Notes under the pieces: model-generated
What the model was told of the DNA's origin: nothing
Seen by the model: the letters and a program-made list of their open reading frames with translations, nothing else
Database searches by the model: none
Assembly: GCA_019247795.1 (NCBI GenBank)
Contig: JAFBAK010000008.1
Coordinates: 1-43,599, forward strand
DNA length: 43,599 bases
Reading direction: 5' to 3'
Origin: Hyphomicrobiales bacterium
GTDB lineage: Bacteria > Pseudomonadota > Alphaproteobacteria > Rhizobiales > Beijerinckiaceae
Made by a program: the position numbers and the translations under genes
In this document: positions 16,088 to 24,529 of the stretch, one piece after another
Layout: each line of letters begins with the position of its first letter
How positions within the stretch are numbered: the first letter of the stretch is position 1

Positions 16088-18023
16088 TGCCGTTCCCGGA
16101 AGACGGAGATTGCGGTGAAGGAGATTGCGAAGATTGTCCGGTACTCGTCCCCTCGTCGCCTTGCGCTCCGACCTTGGACGCATCGGCAAGCTTGAAGACG
16201 AGAAGCTCGCTTCCGCCGGCGGTGAAGAAGGGAAGGTCCTGGGTCGCTCCGGCGAACCCGAGCGCGGCGTTGCGCACGCGCGGATCAATGTTCGCATTGG
16301 CGATCGCCCCCGGCCATCCCCCGACACCTGCAAGGATGGCGACGTATTGCCGGCCGTCCGAACCTTTGTAGGTGATGGGCTGCCCGATAAACCCGGAGCC
16401 GGCGCGGAACTGCCAAAGCAACTTTCCGTTGCGCGCATCCACGGCTTTGAAGAGGCGATCCATGGTTCCGTAGAAGGCGACGTCGCCAGCGGTGACCAGC
16501 GCGCCGCTCCATACGGGAAGGTTCTCATGGATGTCCCAGACGCGTTTGCGCGCCAGGGGATCCCAGGCCATGAACTCGCCACGGTATCCGCCATGCCCGG
16601 CGTACATGTCGACGGAAGCGCCGACGAAAGGCGTGCCGGCGATGTAACCCACCTCCGAGGTTTTCATGCTCATGCACAAGTGCTGGTGCGGCACATAGAG
16701 GAGATGGGTGCGAGGCGACCACGCCGTCGGCTGCCAGTCCTTGGCGCCTGGCGCAGCCGGGCAGATGTCCTCGATGGTCTTGCCGAGGAGAGGGGTCTTC
16801 TCGCCGTTTGGGATCAGCCGCCCGGTCTCGAGATCGACCCCCTTCGACGCTGTGATCGGCGGGTCATAGGGGTCGGCGGAAAGGACTTCGCCGGTTTGCC
16901 GGTCGATAACATACATGTAGCCGTTTCGGCCGGGATGGATGAGAACCTTGCGCGACTTACCCGCGATCGAGAGATCGACGAGCACGTTCTCATTGATCTC
17001 ATCATGATCGAATTCATCGTGTGGGTTCAGCTGGTAAGCCCATTTCGCGTGCCCCGTGTCGGCATCGCGCGCGAAAATGGTCGCCGACCAAAGATTGTCG
17101 CCGTCACGCTGGTTGGAATTCCAAGGGCTTGGATTGGCGGTTCCGTAATACAGGAGGTTGAGCTCGGAATCGTAGGAGACCCAGCCCCACGCCGTGGCGC
17201 CTCCCGTCCGCCAGCGATCAACCGGCCAAGTCTTGACGCCGAGATCCTTGCCCTTGAGGTCCTTGTAGTAGGGCTCGAAATCATCGCCGATGAGGACGTC
17301 CGCGTCTGGCCCCGTTCCATAAGCGCGCCAGACGATCCGCCCGGTTTCCTCGTCGAGAGCGGTGAGCCAGCCGCGCACGCCGAGCTCACCGCCGCTATTG
17401 CCGACGATGACCTTTCCGTGTGCCACAATGGGCGCCATGGTGATGGTCTCGCCCTGGTTGATCTCGCCGAGCTTTGCGTGCCAAAGCTCTTTGCCGGTCT
17501 TTGCGTCGATGGCGACGGTGTGCACGTCGAGCGTGTTGAGGAAAACCTTGCCGTTGTCGTAGGCGAGCCCGCGATTGACAACGTCGCAACAGGCGACGCC
17601 GGCGGCGGCAGGCTCAGGTTTCGGCGCGTAGCTCCATTTGAGCTCGCCGGTCGTCGCGTCGAGAGCGAACACCCGATTTGGATAAGGCCCTGCGTAGGGG
17701 CCGACAATGTACATCGTGTCATCGACGACGATCGGAGCGGCCTCTTGCCCGCGATCGGCGCCGATCGAAAAAGTCCATGCTGGTTCGAGGCGGTTCGCGT
17801 TCGAGGCGTTGATCTCATCGAGGGAGCTGAAGCGCGTATTGGCGTAGTCGCGCGCCGGCATGACCCATTGGCTCGGATCCTGCATGCGCTTGGCGAGATC
17901 GCTCGAGGAAGCGTCCGTTTGGCCTTGGGCAGCGATCGGGGCGACGAGGCCGACCAGACAAATGACTTGCGCGAGATGGATCGAGAATGGGCGCCCCGCC
18001 CGCCTTGACGCGCAACTGGACAA
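16071..18023 (-). CDS. xoxF: PQQ alcohol dehydrogenase, lanthanide (XoxF-like) type
   Basis: A 650-residue periplasmic quinoprotein that oxidises a primary alcohol using PQQ and a metal. The eight-bladed propeller shows the vicinal disulfide pair Cys145-Cys146 (GVACCDVVNRG), metal ligand Glu213 (GGELGVRG), Asn297 (GTANPSPWN) and catalytic Asp339. Two residues later stands Asp341 (FDHDE), the extra Asp that marks lanthanide-dependent enzymes, where calcium types have Ala or Ser. A Ser/Pro/Gln-rich tail of about 30 residues ends the protein. The start is TTG at 18023, seven bases after a strong GGGAGG; the upstream extension lacks coding features. Signal peptide is about residues 13-34. The substrate could be methanol, ethanol or a longer alcohol. 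Confidence 0.92.
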   Translation of the reverse strand: MSSCASRRAGRPFSIHLAQVICLVGLVAPIAAQGQTDASSSDLAKRMQDPSQWVMPARDYANTRFSSLDEINASNANRLEPAWTFSIGADRGQEAAPIVVDDTMYIVGPYAGPYPNRVFALDATTGELKWSYAPKPEPAAAGVACCDVVNRGLAYDNGKVFLNTLDVHTVAIDAKTGKELWHAKLGEINQGETITMAPIVAHGKVIVGNSGGELGVRGWLTALDEETGRIVWRAYGTGPDADVLIGDDFEPYYKDLKGKDLGVKTWPVDRWRTGGATAWGWVSYDSELNLLYYGTANPSPWNSNQRDGDNLWSATIFARDADTGHAKWAYQLNPHDEFDHDEINENVLVDLSIAGKSRKVLIHPGRNGYMYVIDRQTGEVLSADPYDPPITASKGVDLETGRLIPNGEKTPLLGKTIEDICPAAPGAKDWQPTAWSPRTHLLYVPHQHLCMSMKTSEVGYIAGTPFVGASVDMYAGHGGYRGEFMAWDPLARKRVWDIHENLPVWSGALVTAGDVAFYGTMDRLFKAVDARNGKLLWQFRAGSGFIGQPITYKGSDGRQYVAILAGVGGWPGAIANANIDPRVRNAALGFAGATQDLPFFTAGGSELLVFKLADASKVGAQGDEGTSTGQSSQSPSPQSPSSGNGNAQPQ

Positions 18024-18148
18024 ACGCTCCCTCCCGAAGTTTTGAAAAAAGAACGGAGTGTCCCTTATCCGGCAATCTTCAGCGCGGACGTGAGTTCCCG
18101 GCTTCGAGGTCCGCCAATGCGCGGCATGCTGACGCAGGCAGCTGCCCT

Positions 18149-18961
18149 TCAGCGCACCTCGTCGCTGCTGACGCCCGCGCCGAGGTCGACGGCGATCTGC
18201 GGTTCCCGGCCCACGCATTTGGGATGGCCGAAGCCCGAAGCGCTCTTTCCATCAGGCCCGATGTCGTAAATAATCGCGTCCTTCATGTTCGGGCTGACAC
18301 CCGCCGGCACATGGTCGAGCCCCAGCGAGTGGCGGACGCGCCAAGCGATGTTGTGATCGGCACAGGCCGTATCGCCGCTCGCGCCGAGCGCTCCGACAAT
18401 CTTGTTGCTGGAATCGTAGAGCGCGAGGCCACCGCCGAACACGATCACGCCACCGGGTGATTTTCCGAGCATCGGATCTTGCGCGGTACCGAAGTCCTTC
18501 GGATCGCCCCCGTAAATGGTCTCGGGAACAGGCGGGTTGCCGACGCTGGCACCGTAGAGAAATCCGCCCGGCTGAGAAGCGGCATAGAGGTTGGCAGTGG
18601 CAACGGCCTTGCTCGCGAGGCTGAAAGCGTTCGCAGTGTTGGCTTTCTCGGCCGCAATGGCGCGACTTGCGAGCCATTGGTCGTCCACCGCCTCGCCACT
18701 ATGAGCGATGGCGCAGACCTTGCCGTCGCGGTTCACGACCGCCGCCCATTCTTGATTGTCGAAGCCGCCATTGCTCGGTCCCCCCGTGGGTTTCACACTT
18801 TTTCGCAACGCGTCCGCGAGAGCGTTGTGGTCGATCGGGCATGCCACATGCTGCTTTTGATCATTCGACTGGGAAGCGGTTTCAGGCGTTTGCGCCAGCA
18901 CGGGCGCCGAGGCGACAAGAAGTAAAAGGATCGGCAAGCCTTCGGTCAGTGGCTTTGGCAT
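18149..18961 (-). CDS. GlcG/HbpS-like heme-binding-type protein
   Basis: A 270-residue exported protein, first of the PQQ-oxidase unit, starting at ATG 18961 behind AGAGG. A signal peptide (about 1-24, ending VLAQT) precedes a GlcG/HbpS-type domain with WAAVVNRDGKVCAIAHSG, SRAIAAEKANTANAFS and GGVIVFGGGLALYD. Four cysteines (in HVACPID, KVCAIA, TACADH and PKCVGR) are unusual and could form disulfides or bind cofactor. The gap to the dehydrogenase start is 125 bases. Members of this group are often found beside redox enzymes and some bind heme, but the role here is unproven. Confidence 0.82.
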   Translation of the reverse strand: MPKPLTEGLPILLLLVASAPVLAQTPETASQSNDQKQHVACPIDHNALADALRKSVKPTGGPSNGGFDNQEWAAVVNRDGKVCAIAHSGEAVDDQWLASRAIAAEKANTANAFSLASKAVATANLYAASQPGGFLYGASVGNPPVPETIYGGDPKDFGTAQDPMLGKSPGGVIVFGGGLALYDSSNKIVGALGASGDTACADHNIAWRVRHSLGLDHVPAGVSPNMKDAIIYDIGPDGKSASGFGHPKCVGREPQIAVDLGAGVSSDEVR

Positions 18962-19331
18962 GGTGACAACCTCTTCGGCGCTGGGCCCGCCAAGACAACG
19001 AAGGTGGTGCCACAAGGTTCGCCGTCGAGGTTGTATGGGAGCAGAACTCGACGAGCCTCCAGGGTTCTTCTATTCGGCGTGTGCTCTCGGCCGCGCGTTT
19101 TGCCGTGCCGTGACTGACTTGGCGCTATCGAAGGCGATCATGAATTAGCCTTCGAGCTTCTTATTGCACCTGTAAAGAGCCGGACGGCTTGATCTCGCCC
19201 CTTATCTGTTGGGAGTTGCCCTTCGATAGAGATCGAATAAGATCACAAGTCGGGTGGAAACATTGGCCAAGAGCTCGCTCGGTGTTCAAAACCGATCTCG
19301 TCAATAGCGGGCCTCAAGCCTCGGAGGCCGC
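18962..19331. other. Intergenic region with the presumed promoter of the PQQ-oxidase unit
   Basis: These 370 bases lie between divergent genes: the heme-binding-type gene on the minus strand and a small gene on the plus strand. The main promoter of the PQQ-oxidase unit should be here. I see no confident promoter boxes, riboswitch or strong palindrome. Confidence 0.45.
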
Positions 19332-19553
19332 ATGCCGGTATATTGCCTTTTCGACAGAAGCGGTGCCGAGCAAACGATTTTCAACGTTGCGGCCGCCGAC
19401 CCGGACGACGCCAGAAGGCTCGTCGCGCTTAATTGCCAGGTTGCCGCGCAGGACAAGGAAATCTACGGCTGCGAGCTCGATGCGAGCGTCTCCGTACCCT
19501 GGGGAGAGATTCACGCCGTGGACGGACGCGTGATCAAGGTGGTCCGAGTCTAA
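19332..19553 (+). CDS. Small hypothetical protein, 73 residues
   Basis: An ATG four bases after GGAGG begins a 73-residue protein. It has strand-like segments at both ends (PVYCLFD and AVDGRVIKVVRV) and an Ala-rich helix in the middle (DPDDARRLVALN), suggesting a small alpha/beta domain. No signal peptide and no known family. The layout resembles the 64-residue protein at 1326-1520 only in general style. Confidence 0.6.
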   Translation: MPVYCLFDRSGAEQTIFNVAAADPDDARRLVALNCQVAAQDKEIYGCELDASVSVPWGEIHAVDGRVIKVVRV

Positions 19554-19613
19554 GCAAGACAGTTTCAATGACTTTTTGCCGAGCCGCGGAAGGAGCGACG
19601 GAGCCAGCCGGGT

Positions 19614-20021
19614 TCAGCAAACGTGGGTTTCGCGCCATCCCCATGCGGACGGTTCACCGGACCAGCATTTTCCGTCGACCAACGAGCCACCCCACCCGCC
19701 ATAGGTGCCCCGCTGTGCCCAGCCCCATGCGGGACGAGCATGCCACGCATAGTGGTGGTGGCCATAGCCGCCGTGCCAGCCCGCGTGTCGATGAAATCGC
19801 CTCACTCCGTATCCGTAGGCGTAGCGCCGGTGCGCATACAGGTAGAAAGGGCCAGCCGGATGATAGTACCAGAAATCGTTGGCGGGCGCTTGGGAATACC
19901 GGCGGTAGGCTTCGTAAACACTCGACTCGCTCCTTGTGTTCGCCTGGGAGGCCGAGGGGATCGTTCCTGCCGTCGCGACAAGGATGGCGGCGGCGCAAAG
20001 GCCCAACAGCTTGGCGTCCAT
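19614..20021 (-). CDS. Secreted Gly/His/Tyr/Trp-rich protein
   Basis: A 135-residue exported protein. ATG 20021 is preceded by AGAGGA, and a signal peptide (about 1-25, ending PSASQA) is clear. The mature part is low-complexity, rich in Tyr, His, Gly and Trp (for example RFHRHAGWHGGYGHHHYAW), and ends with two cysteines in GKCWSG and HVC. The composition suggests a surface-associated or metal-binding protein. No family assignment is justified. It stands alone on the minus strand. Confidence 0.7.
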   Translation of the reverse strand: MDAKLLGLCAAAILVATAGTIPSASQANTRSESSVYEAYRRYSQAPANDFWYYHPAGPFYLYAHRRYAYGYGVRRFHRHAGWHGGYGHHHYAWHARPAWGWAQRGTYGGWGGSLVDGKCWSGEPSAWGWRETHVC

Positions 20022-20401
20022 CGGTTCGTGTCCTCTCTTGCGTTGGCTTGCTCTTGGGGACGGCATCGCGAGGATCATAACATGCGTGACATTCCCTTAC
20101 GCAAGTTCGTGCCCGACGGTTGCGCAAATTTTGCCAAATGCGCCTAATGGCGTGGCGCAAAACGGGCTACCCCCTCGCCGTGCGGCCTCCGGTGTTCGGG
20201 AAAGCCGACCCGCGATCGACAACCAGGGCATTCCTGCAAAAAGGCCTTGAAGGCATCATGGGCTGGCGGCGCTCGTGGTCTGGCCCCAACAATGCGTCCA
20301 TGGCGGAAAAGACTTGACCGGAACGTTGGAGCGATTTCAGGGGCGAACAAGGTCCACGGGTCGGAATCGATCCCCGCTGAGGAGCGGCCAAAGGAGCTTT
20401 G
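20022..20401. other. Intergenic region between divergent genes
   Basis: These 380 bases separate the secreted Gly/His-rich gene from the aminotransferase. Both promoters should be here. Short open frames exist but lack ribosome binding sites or protein-like composition. I recognise no regulatory element except the AAGGAG at 20391-20396 serving the aminotransferase. Confidence 0.45.
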
Positions 20402-21604
20402 ATGGAATATTCGGTCAATCCGCTCGTCTTTGCGACCGAGGCGCCGCCGATCCCGATCGCGCAAGGCTGGAAGTCGCGATATCAGGGTCAGTGCGGGCCG
20501 CTGATCGATTTGTCGCAAGCCGTTCCCGGCCATCCGCCGCCGGAAAGCTTGCTTTGCCGATTGGGCGAAGCGGCAAGCCGGCCGGAAGCGAGCCGCTACG
20601 GACCCATCGTCGGCGATCTCGCACTGCGAGAGGCTTTGGCCGTCGATATCTCGTCGCGATATGACGGTCGGGTCACGGTCGAGCAAGTGGCGGTCACGGC
20701 GGGTTGCAACCAAGCGTTCTTCGTCGCCGCCCAGACCTTGGCGAAGGCGGGAGACGCCGTGATCCTGCCCTCGCCATGGTATTTCAATCACAAGATGGCA
20801 CTCGATATGCTGGGCATAGAGGCCAGGGCGCTCGCCTGCGACCCCGAGAACGGATTTCTGCCCGACCCCGAGCGCTGCGAGGGCCTGATCGACGCGCGCG
20901 TCAAAGCGATCGTGCTGGTAAGCCCCAACAATCCATCCGGAGCGGTCTACTCTGAAACCTTGATCGGCCGCTTCCTTGCGCTCGCACGCCGGCATGGCGT
21001 GGCGCTCGTGCTCGACGAAACCTATCGCGACTTTCTTCCGCTCTCCGCCAATCGGGCACACGGTCTCTTCGCCGAGCGCGATTGGGACTCGACGCTCATT
21101 CATCTCTACAGCTTCTCGAAAGCCTATGCGATCCCGGGCCAACGTCTCGGCTCTATTGTCGCAGCGCCCAGCTTCCTTTCGGAGGCAGCCAAGATCCTCG
21201 ACAGCCTGCAGATCTGTCCCCCGCGTTCGGTGCAGATGGCGATCGTCGCGGCAATCGAGGAGACGCGCGATTGGCGCGAAGGCGTACGCCGCGAGCTTTC
21301 ATTTCGCGCCGATGCGTGTCGCGCCGCATTCGCGAAGTCCAAGTCATGGCGTCTCTCTTCGATCGGCGCCTATTTCGCCTTTGTGGCTCATCCTTATCCG
21401 AACGAGAAGGCAGCCGCTGTCGCCGAGCGGCTCGTGGTCGAAGCCGGCATCCTCGGGCTTCCCGGTCCCTATTTCGGGCCCGGGCTCGAGGGCTATTTGC
21501 GGCTCGCGTTCGCAAATGTCGAACAGGAGACGTTGGTCTGCGTCGGCGAACGACTTGCTAAGCTCGGTGACGTCCACTCTTCAACGAGCAGGGGACCGAC
21601 ATAA
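20402..21604 (+). CDS. PLP-dependent class I/II aminotransferase
   Basis: A 400-residue fold-type I aminotransferase. AAGGAG lies five bases before ATG 20402. Key residues are visible: Asn177 in SPNNPSG, Asp205 and Tyr208 in LDETYRD for the pyridine nitrogen and phenol oxygen, the Schiff-base Lys240 in SFSKAYAIPGQRLG, and the substrate-carboxylate Arg in GYLRLAFAN near residue 376. The length fits aspartate/aromatic aminotransferase relatives. It is monocistronic by context, with the convergent GlsB-like gene immediately after. The amino-acid specificity cannot be read from sequence. Confidence 0.9.
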   Translation: MEYSVNPLVFATEAPPIPIAQGWKSRYQGQCGPLIDLSQAVPGHPPPESLLCRLGEAASRPEASRYGPIVGDLALREALAVDISSRYDGRVTVEQVAVTAGCNQAFFVAAQTLAKAGDAVILPSPWYFNHKMALDMLGIEARALACDPENGFLPDPERCEGLIDARVKAIVLVSPNNPSGAVYSETLIGRFLALARRHGVALVLDETYRDFLPLSANRAHGLFAERDWDSTLIHLYSFSKAYAIPGQRLGSIVAAPSFLSEAAKILDSLQICPPRSVQMAIVAAIEETRDWREGVRRELSFRADACRAAFAKSKSWRLSSIGAYFAFVAHPYPNEKAAAVAERLVVEAGILGLPGPYFGPGLEGYLRLAFANVEQETLVCVGERLAKLGDVHSSTSRGPT

Positions 21605-21606
21605 GA

Positions 21607-21867
21607 TCAAGGCGCAGTGCTGCGGCCCGCGATCATGTGATAAATCACCAGGACCACGACCGCACCCACGATCGCCACGAACATGCTGTAGAGGTTGAAG
21701 CCGGTCACCCCTGTGGCGCCGAGCTGGGTAAAAAGGAAGCCGCCCACGAGCGCTCCGATAATTCCGAGCACGATGTCGAGAATGACCCCTTCGCCGCGCT
21801 TATTCACGACCTTGCTTGCGATGAAACCAGCGATGAGACCGAGCACGAGCCATCCGATGATCGACAT
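21607..21867 (-). CDS. GlsB/YeaQ/YmgE-family membrane protein
   Basis: An 86-residue, very hydrophobic protein with three membrane helices (about 3-21, 30-50 and 60-80) and the family pattern GWLVLGLIAGFIASKV followed by a Gly-rich ILGIIGALVGGFLF. Such transglycosylase-associated proteins are general-stress membrane proteins of unknown mechanism. A GAGGTGAGGA stretch precedes the ATG. It lies nine bases after the YidB-like gene, so the two form an operon. Confidence 0.9.
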   Translation of the reverse strand: MSIIGWLVLGLIAGFIASKVVNKRGEGVILDIVLGIIGALVGGFLFTQLGATGVTGFNLYSMFVAIVGAVVVLVIYHMIAGRSTAP

Positions 21868-21876
21868 TGAAGTTCC

Positions 21877-22362
21877 TCACCTCGTTTGCATTGTTTGAGC
21901 CAATTCCGCATTGGTCGGCACTCGACCCGAAGGGGTGAGCCGATCCACCAGATTAGGAAGAACGCGCGAGAGCTCCGCGAGCAGTTGATCGCGCGGAATA
22001 CCCGATTTTTGTGAGAGCTGCTCGATGATGTCGGGGCCGAGGGCTTGATGAACATCTTGCGGAGAGACGGGCTGGTTGTCTCCTGGCCCGAGCCAGGACC
22101 CGACGATCCCGCCGAGCCCCTTCGCCCGGAATTGGTCGAGGAGCCCGCCTAGACCGCCGATGAGGCCGCCATCGAAAGAAGATTGGGTCTGCGCCTCGCC
22201 GGGCTGCGCGGGACGCTGACCCGCTGGCGCTCCGCCCAGCGCGCTTCCAAGCCCACCCTTGCCCATCGCCCGAGAGGCCAGGAGAGCGACGAGCGCAATC
22301 ATCAGAGGTTTCGAGACATTCCCGCCAGGAACGCCAGCTCCCAGTTCGTCGAACAGACCCAC
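21877..22362 (-). CDS. YidB-like (DUF937) protein
   Basis: A 161-residue protein of the YidB/DUF937 group. It starts at GTG 22362 behind a strong GGAGGAGGG. A Gly/Gln-rich middle (GGLIGGLGGLLDQFRAKG) leads to the diagnostic C-terminal domain with GDNQPVSPQDVHQALG and LSQKSGIPRDQLLAELSRVL, ending NLVDRLTPSGRVP. The function is unknown. It forms a two-gene operon with the GlsB-like membrane protein, a pairing that fits an envelope-stress role. Confidence 0.88.
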   Translation of the reverse strand: MGLFDELGAGVPGGNVSKPLMIALVALLASRAMGKGGLGSALGGAPAGQRPAQPGEAQTQSSFDGGLIGGLGGLLDQFRAKGLGGIVGSWLGPGDNQPVSPQDVHQALGPDIIEQLSQKSGIPRDQLLAELSRVLPNLVDRLTPSGRVPTNAELAQTMQTR

Positions 22363-22546
22363 GGCACCCTCCTCCTCTGTAATGCGATAAGAACGGCGAA
22401 GAGGGGCCGTCGTTCCAATACGGGCAGTCGCGACACGGGGGCCGGGCCGCGACTTTATTTGAGAGAAGCTTTTCTCTTAGGAACCGTCCATTTTAGGAGA
22501 TAAGGTCGGGCAAAAGGGGAACCGCGTCTCATCGGGGGAGCTGGTT

Positions 22547-23230
22547 TTGCCGTCCTCGCCGGAACGGATAACGATCACGGTCGGCGGCTCGGTTCGCGTC
22601 TCGGCGCTCTTCCAAATGCCGACCCGCGCTCGCGCTTGCTATGTGCTTGCCCATGGAGCAGGAGCGGGGATGATGCATCCCTTTCTCGCGGCCGTCGCCG
22701 ACGAGCTTGCCGGGCGCGGCATCGCGAGCTTACGCTATCAATTCCCCTACATGGAACATGGCAGCAAACGCCCTGACGTGCCGAAAACCGCACATGCGAC
22801 GGTTCGCGCGGCGGTTGCCGAAGCTCTGAGCCGTGAAGCAAGACTTCCCCTCTTCGCAGGAGGCAAATCATTCGGCGGACGCATGACATCGCAAGCTCAG
22901 GCGGTCGCTCCGCTGCCGCAGGTGCGCGGCTTGGCTTTCCTCGGCTTTCCATTGCATCCAGCCGGGCGGCCATCCCGCGAGCGGGGCCGCCATCTCTTCG
23001 ACATCAGGATTCCGATGTTGTTCCTGCAAGGCACGCGCGACGCTCTCGCATCTCTTCCCGAGCTCGAGCCACTTTGCGTGGCGCTCGGCCCGCGCGCCAC
23101 CTTGAAGCTGTTCGAAGAAGCCGATCATTCCTTTCATGTACCTGCGCGAACCGGCCTCACGGATCCGCAAGTTCGAGGCCTCGTGCTCGATGCGCTCGCC
23201 GGCTGGATCGAGAGCGTGATCGCGAATTGA
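22547..23230 (+). CDS. Alpha/beta-hydrolase of the dienelactone-hydrolase/Tex30-like type
   Basis: A 227-residue serine hydrolase. The oxyanion region reads [12 protein letters not shown] (34-45), the nucleophile elbow GGKSFGGRM with Ser108, the acid Asp165 in QGTRDAL and the base in EADHSFHV (His194 or His197). This Gly-Lys-Ser-Phe-Gly-Gly elbow is typical of the Tex30/KANL3-like group. The start is TTG at 22547, six bases after GGGGGAG; no ATG is suitable. Soluble, no leader. The substrate is unknown and it has no operon partners. Confidence 0.85.
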   Translation: MPSSPERITITVGGSVRVSALFQMPTRARACYVLAHGAGAGMMHPFLAAVADELAGRGIASLRYQFPYMEHGSKRPDVPKTAHATVRAAVAEALSREARLPLFAGGKSFGGRMTSQAQAVAPLPQVRGLAFLGFPLHPAGRPSRERGRHLFDIRIPMLFLQGTRDALASLPELEPLCVALGPRATLKLFEEADHSFHVPARTGLTDPQVRGLVLDALAGWIESVIAN

Positions 23231-23557
23231 CCGCCACGCCGTTTGGGAGGGAGCTTTGCTCCTTCCGGGCGACGATCGCCGCTCACTGAAAGCGTCGAAC
23301 TCCGTCCCGCGGAACGCGATCGCGGCGGAGCCGGCATTGCCGATCCCTGGAGCGCTCGTCCGCGCAGCCCGGCCGGTTCGGCAAGAACTAAAAACTTCGG
23401 GATGAGTTAATCCCGTGTGACGTTTCACAGTGTTGTTCTCTATTTGTGCTGTTTTGACCCGAACTTAAGTGCGAGTTCGACGTCTAGGTGACGATTGACT
23501 CGGCACCACAGAAGTTGAATCGTCAAATTATAATGAGTTGTGCGTGGAGTAGGAGCG
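23231..23557. other. Intergenic region upstream of Ku
   Basis: This 327-base interval precedes the Ku gene. The right half is AT-richer and should hold the Ku promoter, but no boxes can be called with confidence. The only clear structure is the CGGGAT/ATCCCG inverted repeat listed separately. Confidence 0.45.
23398..23415. repeat. Short inverted repeat upstream of Ku
   Basis: CGGGAT at 23398-23403 and ATCCCG at 23410-23415 flank a six-base loop GAGTTA. It lies 140 bases before the Ku start, after the hydrolase gene. There is no T-run, so a terminator is unlikely; an operator or weak hairpin are the alternatives. Confidence 0.4.
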
Positions 23558-24529
23558 ATGGCGCCGAGGAGTAACTGGAAGGGATTTCTGAAGTTGTCCC
23601 TTGTGTCATGCTCAATCGCGCTCTATCCCGCGTCGAGCTCCTCCTCCCGAGTGAGGTTCAACACCCTCAATCGCCACACCGGAAATCGGCTGAAGCGGCA
23701 GTTCATCGATGCCGGCACGGGCGACGTGGTCGAAGCCGAGGACCAGATCAAGGGTTTCCAGGTCGATCGCGATAATTATCTTGCGATTGAGGAGAGTGAT
23801 CTCGACGAGATCAGACTCGAGACGACGCATACGCTCGAGATCGAGAAGTTCGTCCCACGGGCGGAAATCGACCCGCGCTACATGGATGTGCCCTATTACA
23901 TCGCTCCGACAGAAAAAGTAGGCGAAGAGGCATTCGCTGTGATCCGCGATTCCATGCGCGAGGAAGGGGTTGTCGGGCTCGGTCGCGTCGTGATGGCCCG
24001 GCGCGAGCGCATCATCATGCTGGAGCCGTGGGATAAGGGACTGCTCGGCACGATGCTGCGCTACGGCTACGAGGTGCGGGGCGAGCAGCCCTATTTCGAA
24101 GACGTGCCGGAACTCAAGCTCGACAAAGACTTGAAGGAAATGGCGAAGTTGATCATCAAGCGGAAATTCGGTCATTTCGATGCCGCCGAATTCAACGATC
24201 GGTATGAGGACGCCGTCGTCCAGATGGTGCGCGACAAGCAGGCCGGAGCAAAGCCGCGGCCCGCCAAGAGCGCACCGCCTGCTGGCAACGTCATCAATCT
24301 CATGGACGCCTTGAAACGAAGCCTTGCGGCAGGCGAGCGGACGCCCGCTGCCGAGGCGCCGCCCGCGCAAAAGAAGCGCGCCGGCAGCAAAGCAAACCAG
24401 CGCGATCAACCGCAGTTCAAGCTGCCGATCGCCGGCGGCAAGTCGAAGACCGCCCCAGCCAGGGAAGTTGCGAAGGGAACTCCGGCGAAGGAGCCGGCGT
24501 CCAGACCTTCCCGAAGGAAGGCATCATGA
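23558..24529 (+). CDS. ku: Ku protein for non-homologous end joining
   Basis: A 323-residue bacterial Ku, which threads onto DNA double-strand ends and recruits the repair ligase. The core beta-barrel shows [35 protein letters not shown] and [19 protein letters not shown]; the middle [30 protein letters not shown] is highly typical. After about residue 245 comes a Lys/Ala/Pro-rich tail that ends in a basic segment and contains [16 protein letters not shown] precedes ATG 23558. The stop overlaps the next gene in ATGA. No ligD is in the window. The tail motif recurs in the downstream protein. Confidence 0.95.
   Translation: MAPRSNWKGFLKLSLVSCSIALYPASSSSSRVRFNTLNRHTGNRLKRQFIDAGTGDVVEAEDQIKGFQVDRDNYLAIEESDLDEIRLETTHTLEIEKFVPRAEIDPRYMDVPYYIAPTEKVGEEAFAVIRDSMREEGVVGLGRVVMARRERIIMLEPWDKGLLGTMLRYGYEVRGEQPYFEDVPELKLDKDLKEMAKLIIKRKFGHFDAAEFNDRYEDAVVQMVRDKQAGAKPRPAKSAPPAGNVINLMDALKRSLAAGERTPAAEAPPAQKKRAGSKANQRDQPQFKLPIAGGKSKTAPAREVAKGTPAKEPASRPSRRKAS

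Noticed and set aside
16088-16594. N-terminal extension of the XoxJ frame
   Set aside because: The extension overlaps the dehydrogenase in another frame and is Ser/Arg/Pro-rich; the signal peptide begins at the ATG at 16087.
16125-18008. Long plus-strand open frame of 627 codons opposite the PQQ dehydrogenase
   Set aside because: It mirrors a well-supported quinoprotein gene with all active-site residues on the minus strand; long antisense frames are common in GC-rich DNA.
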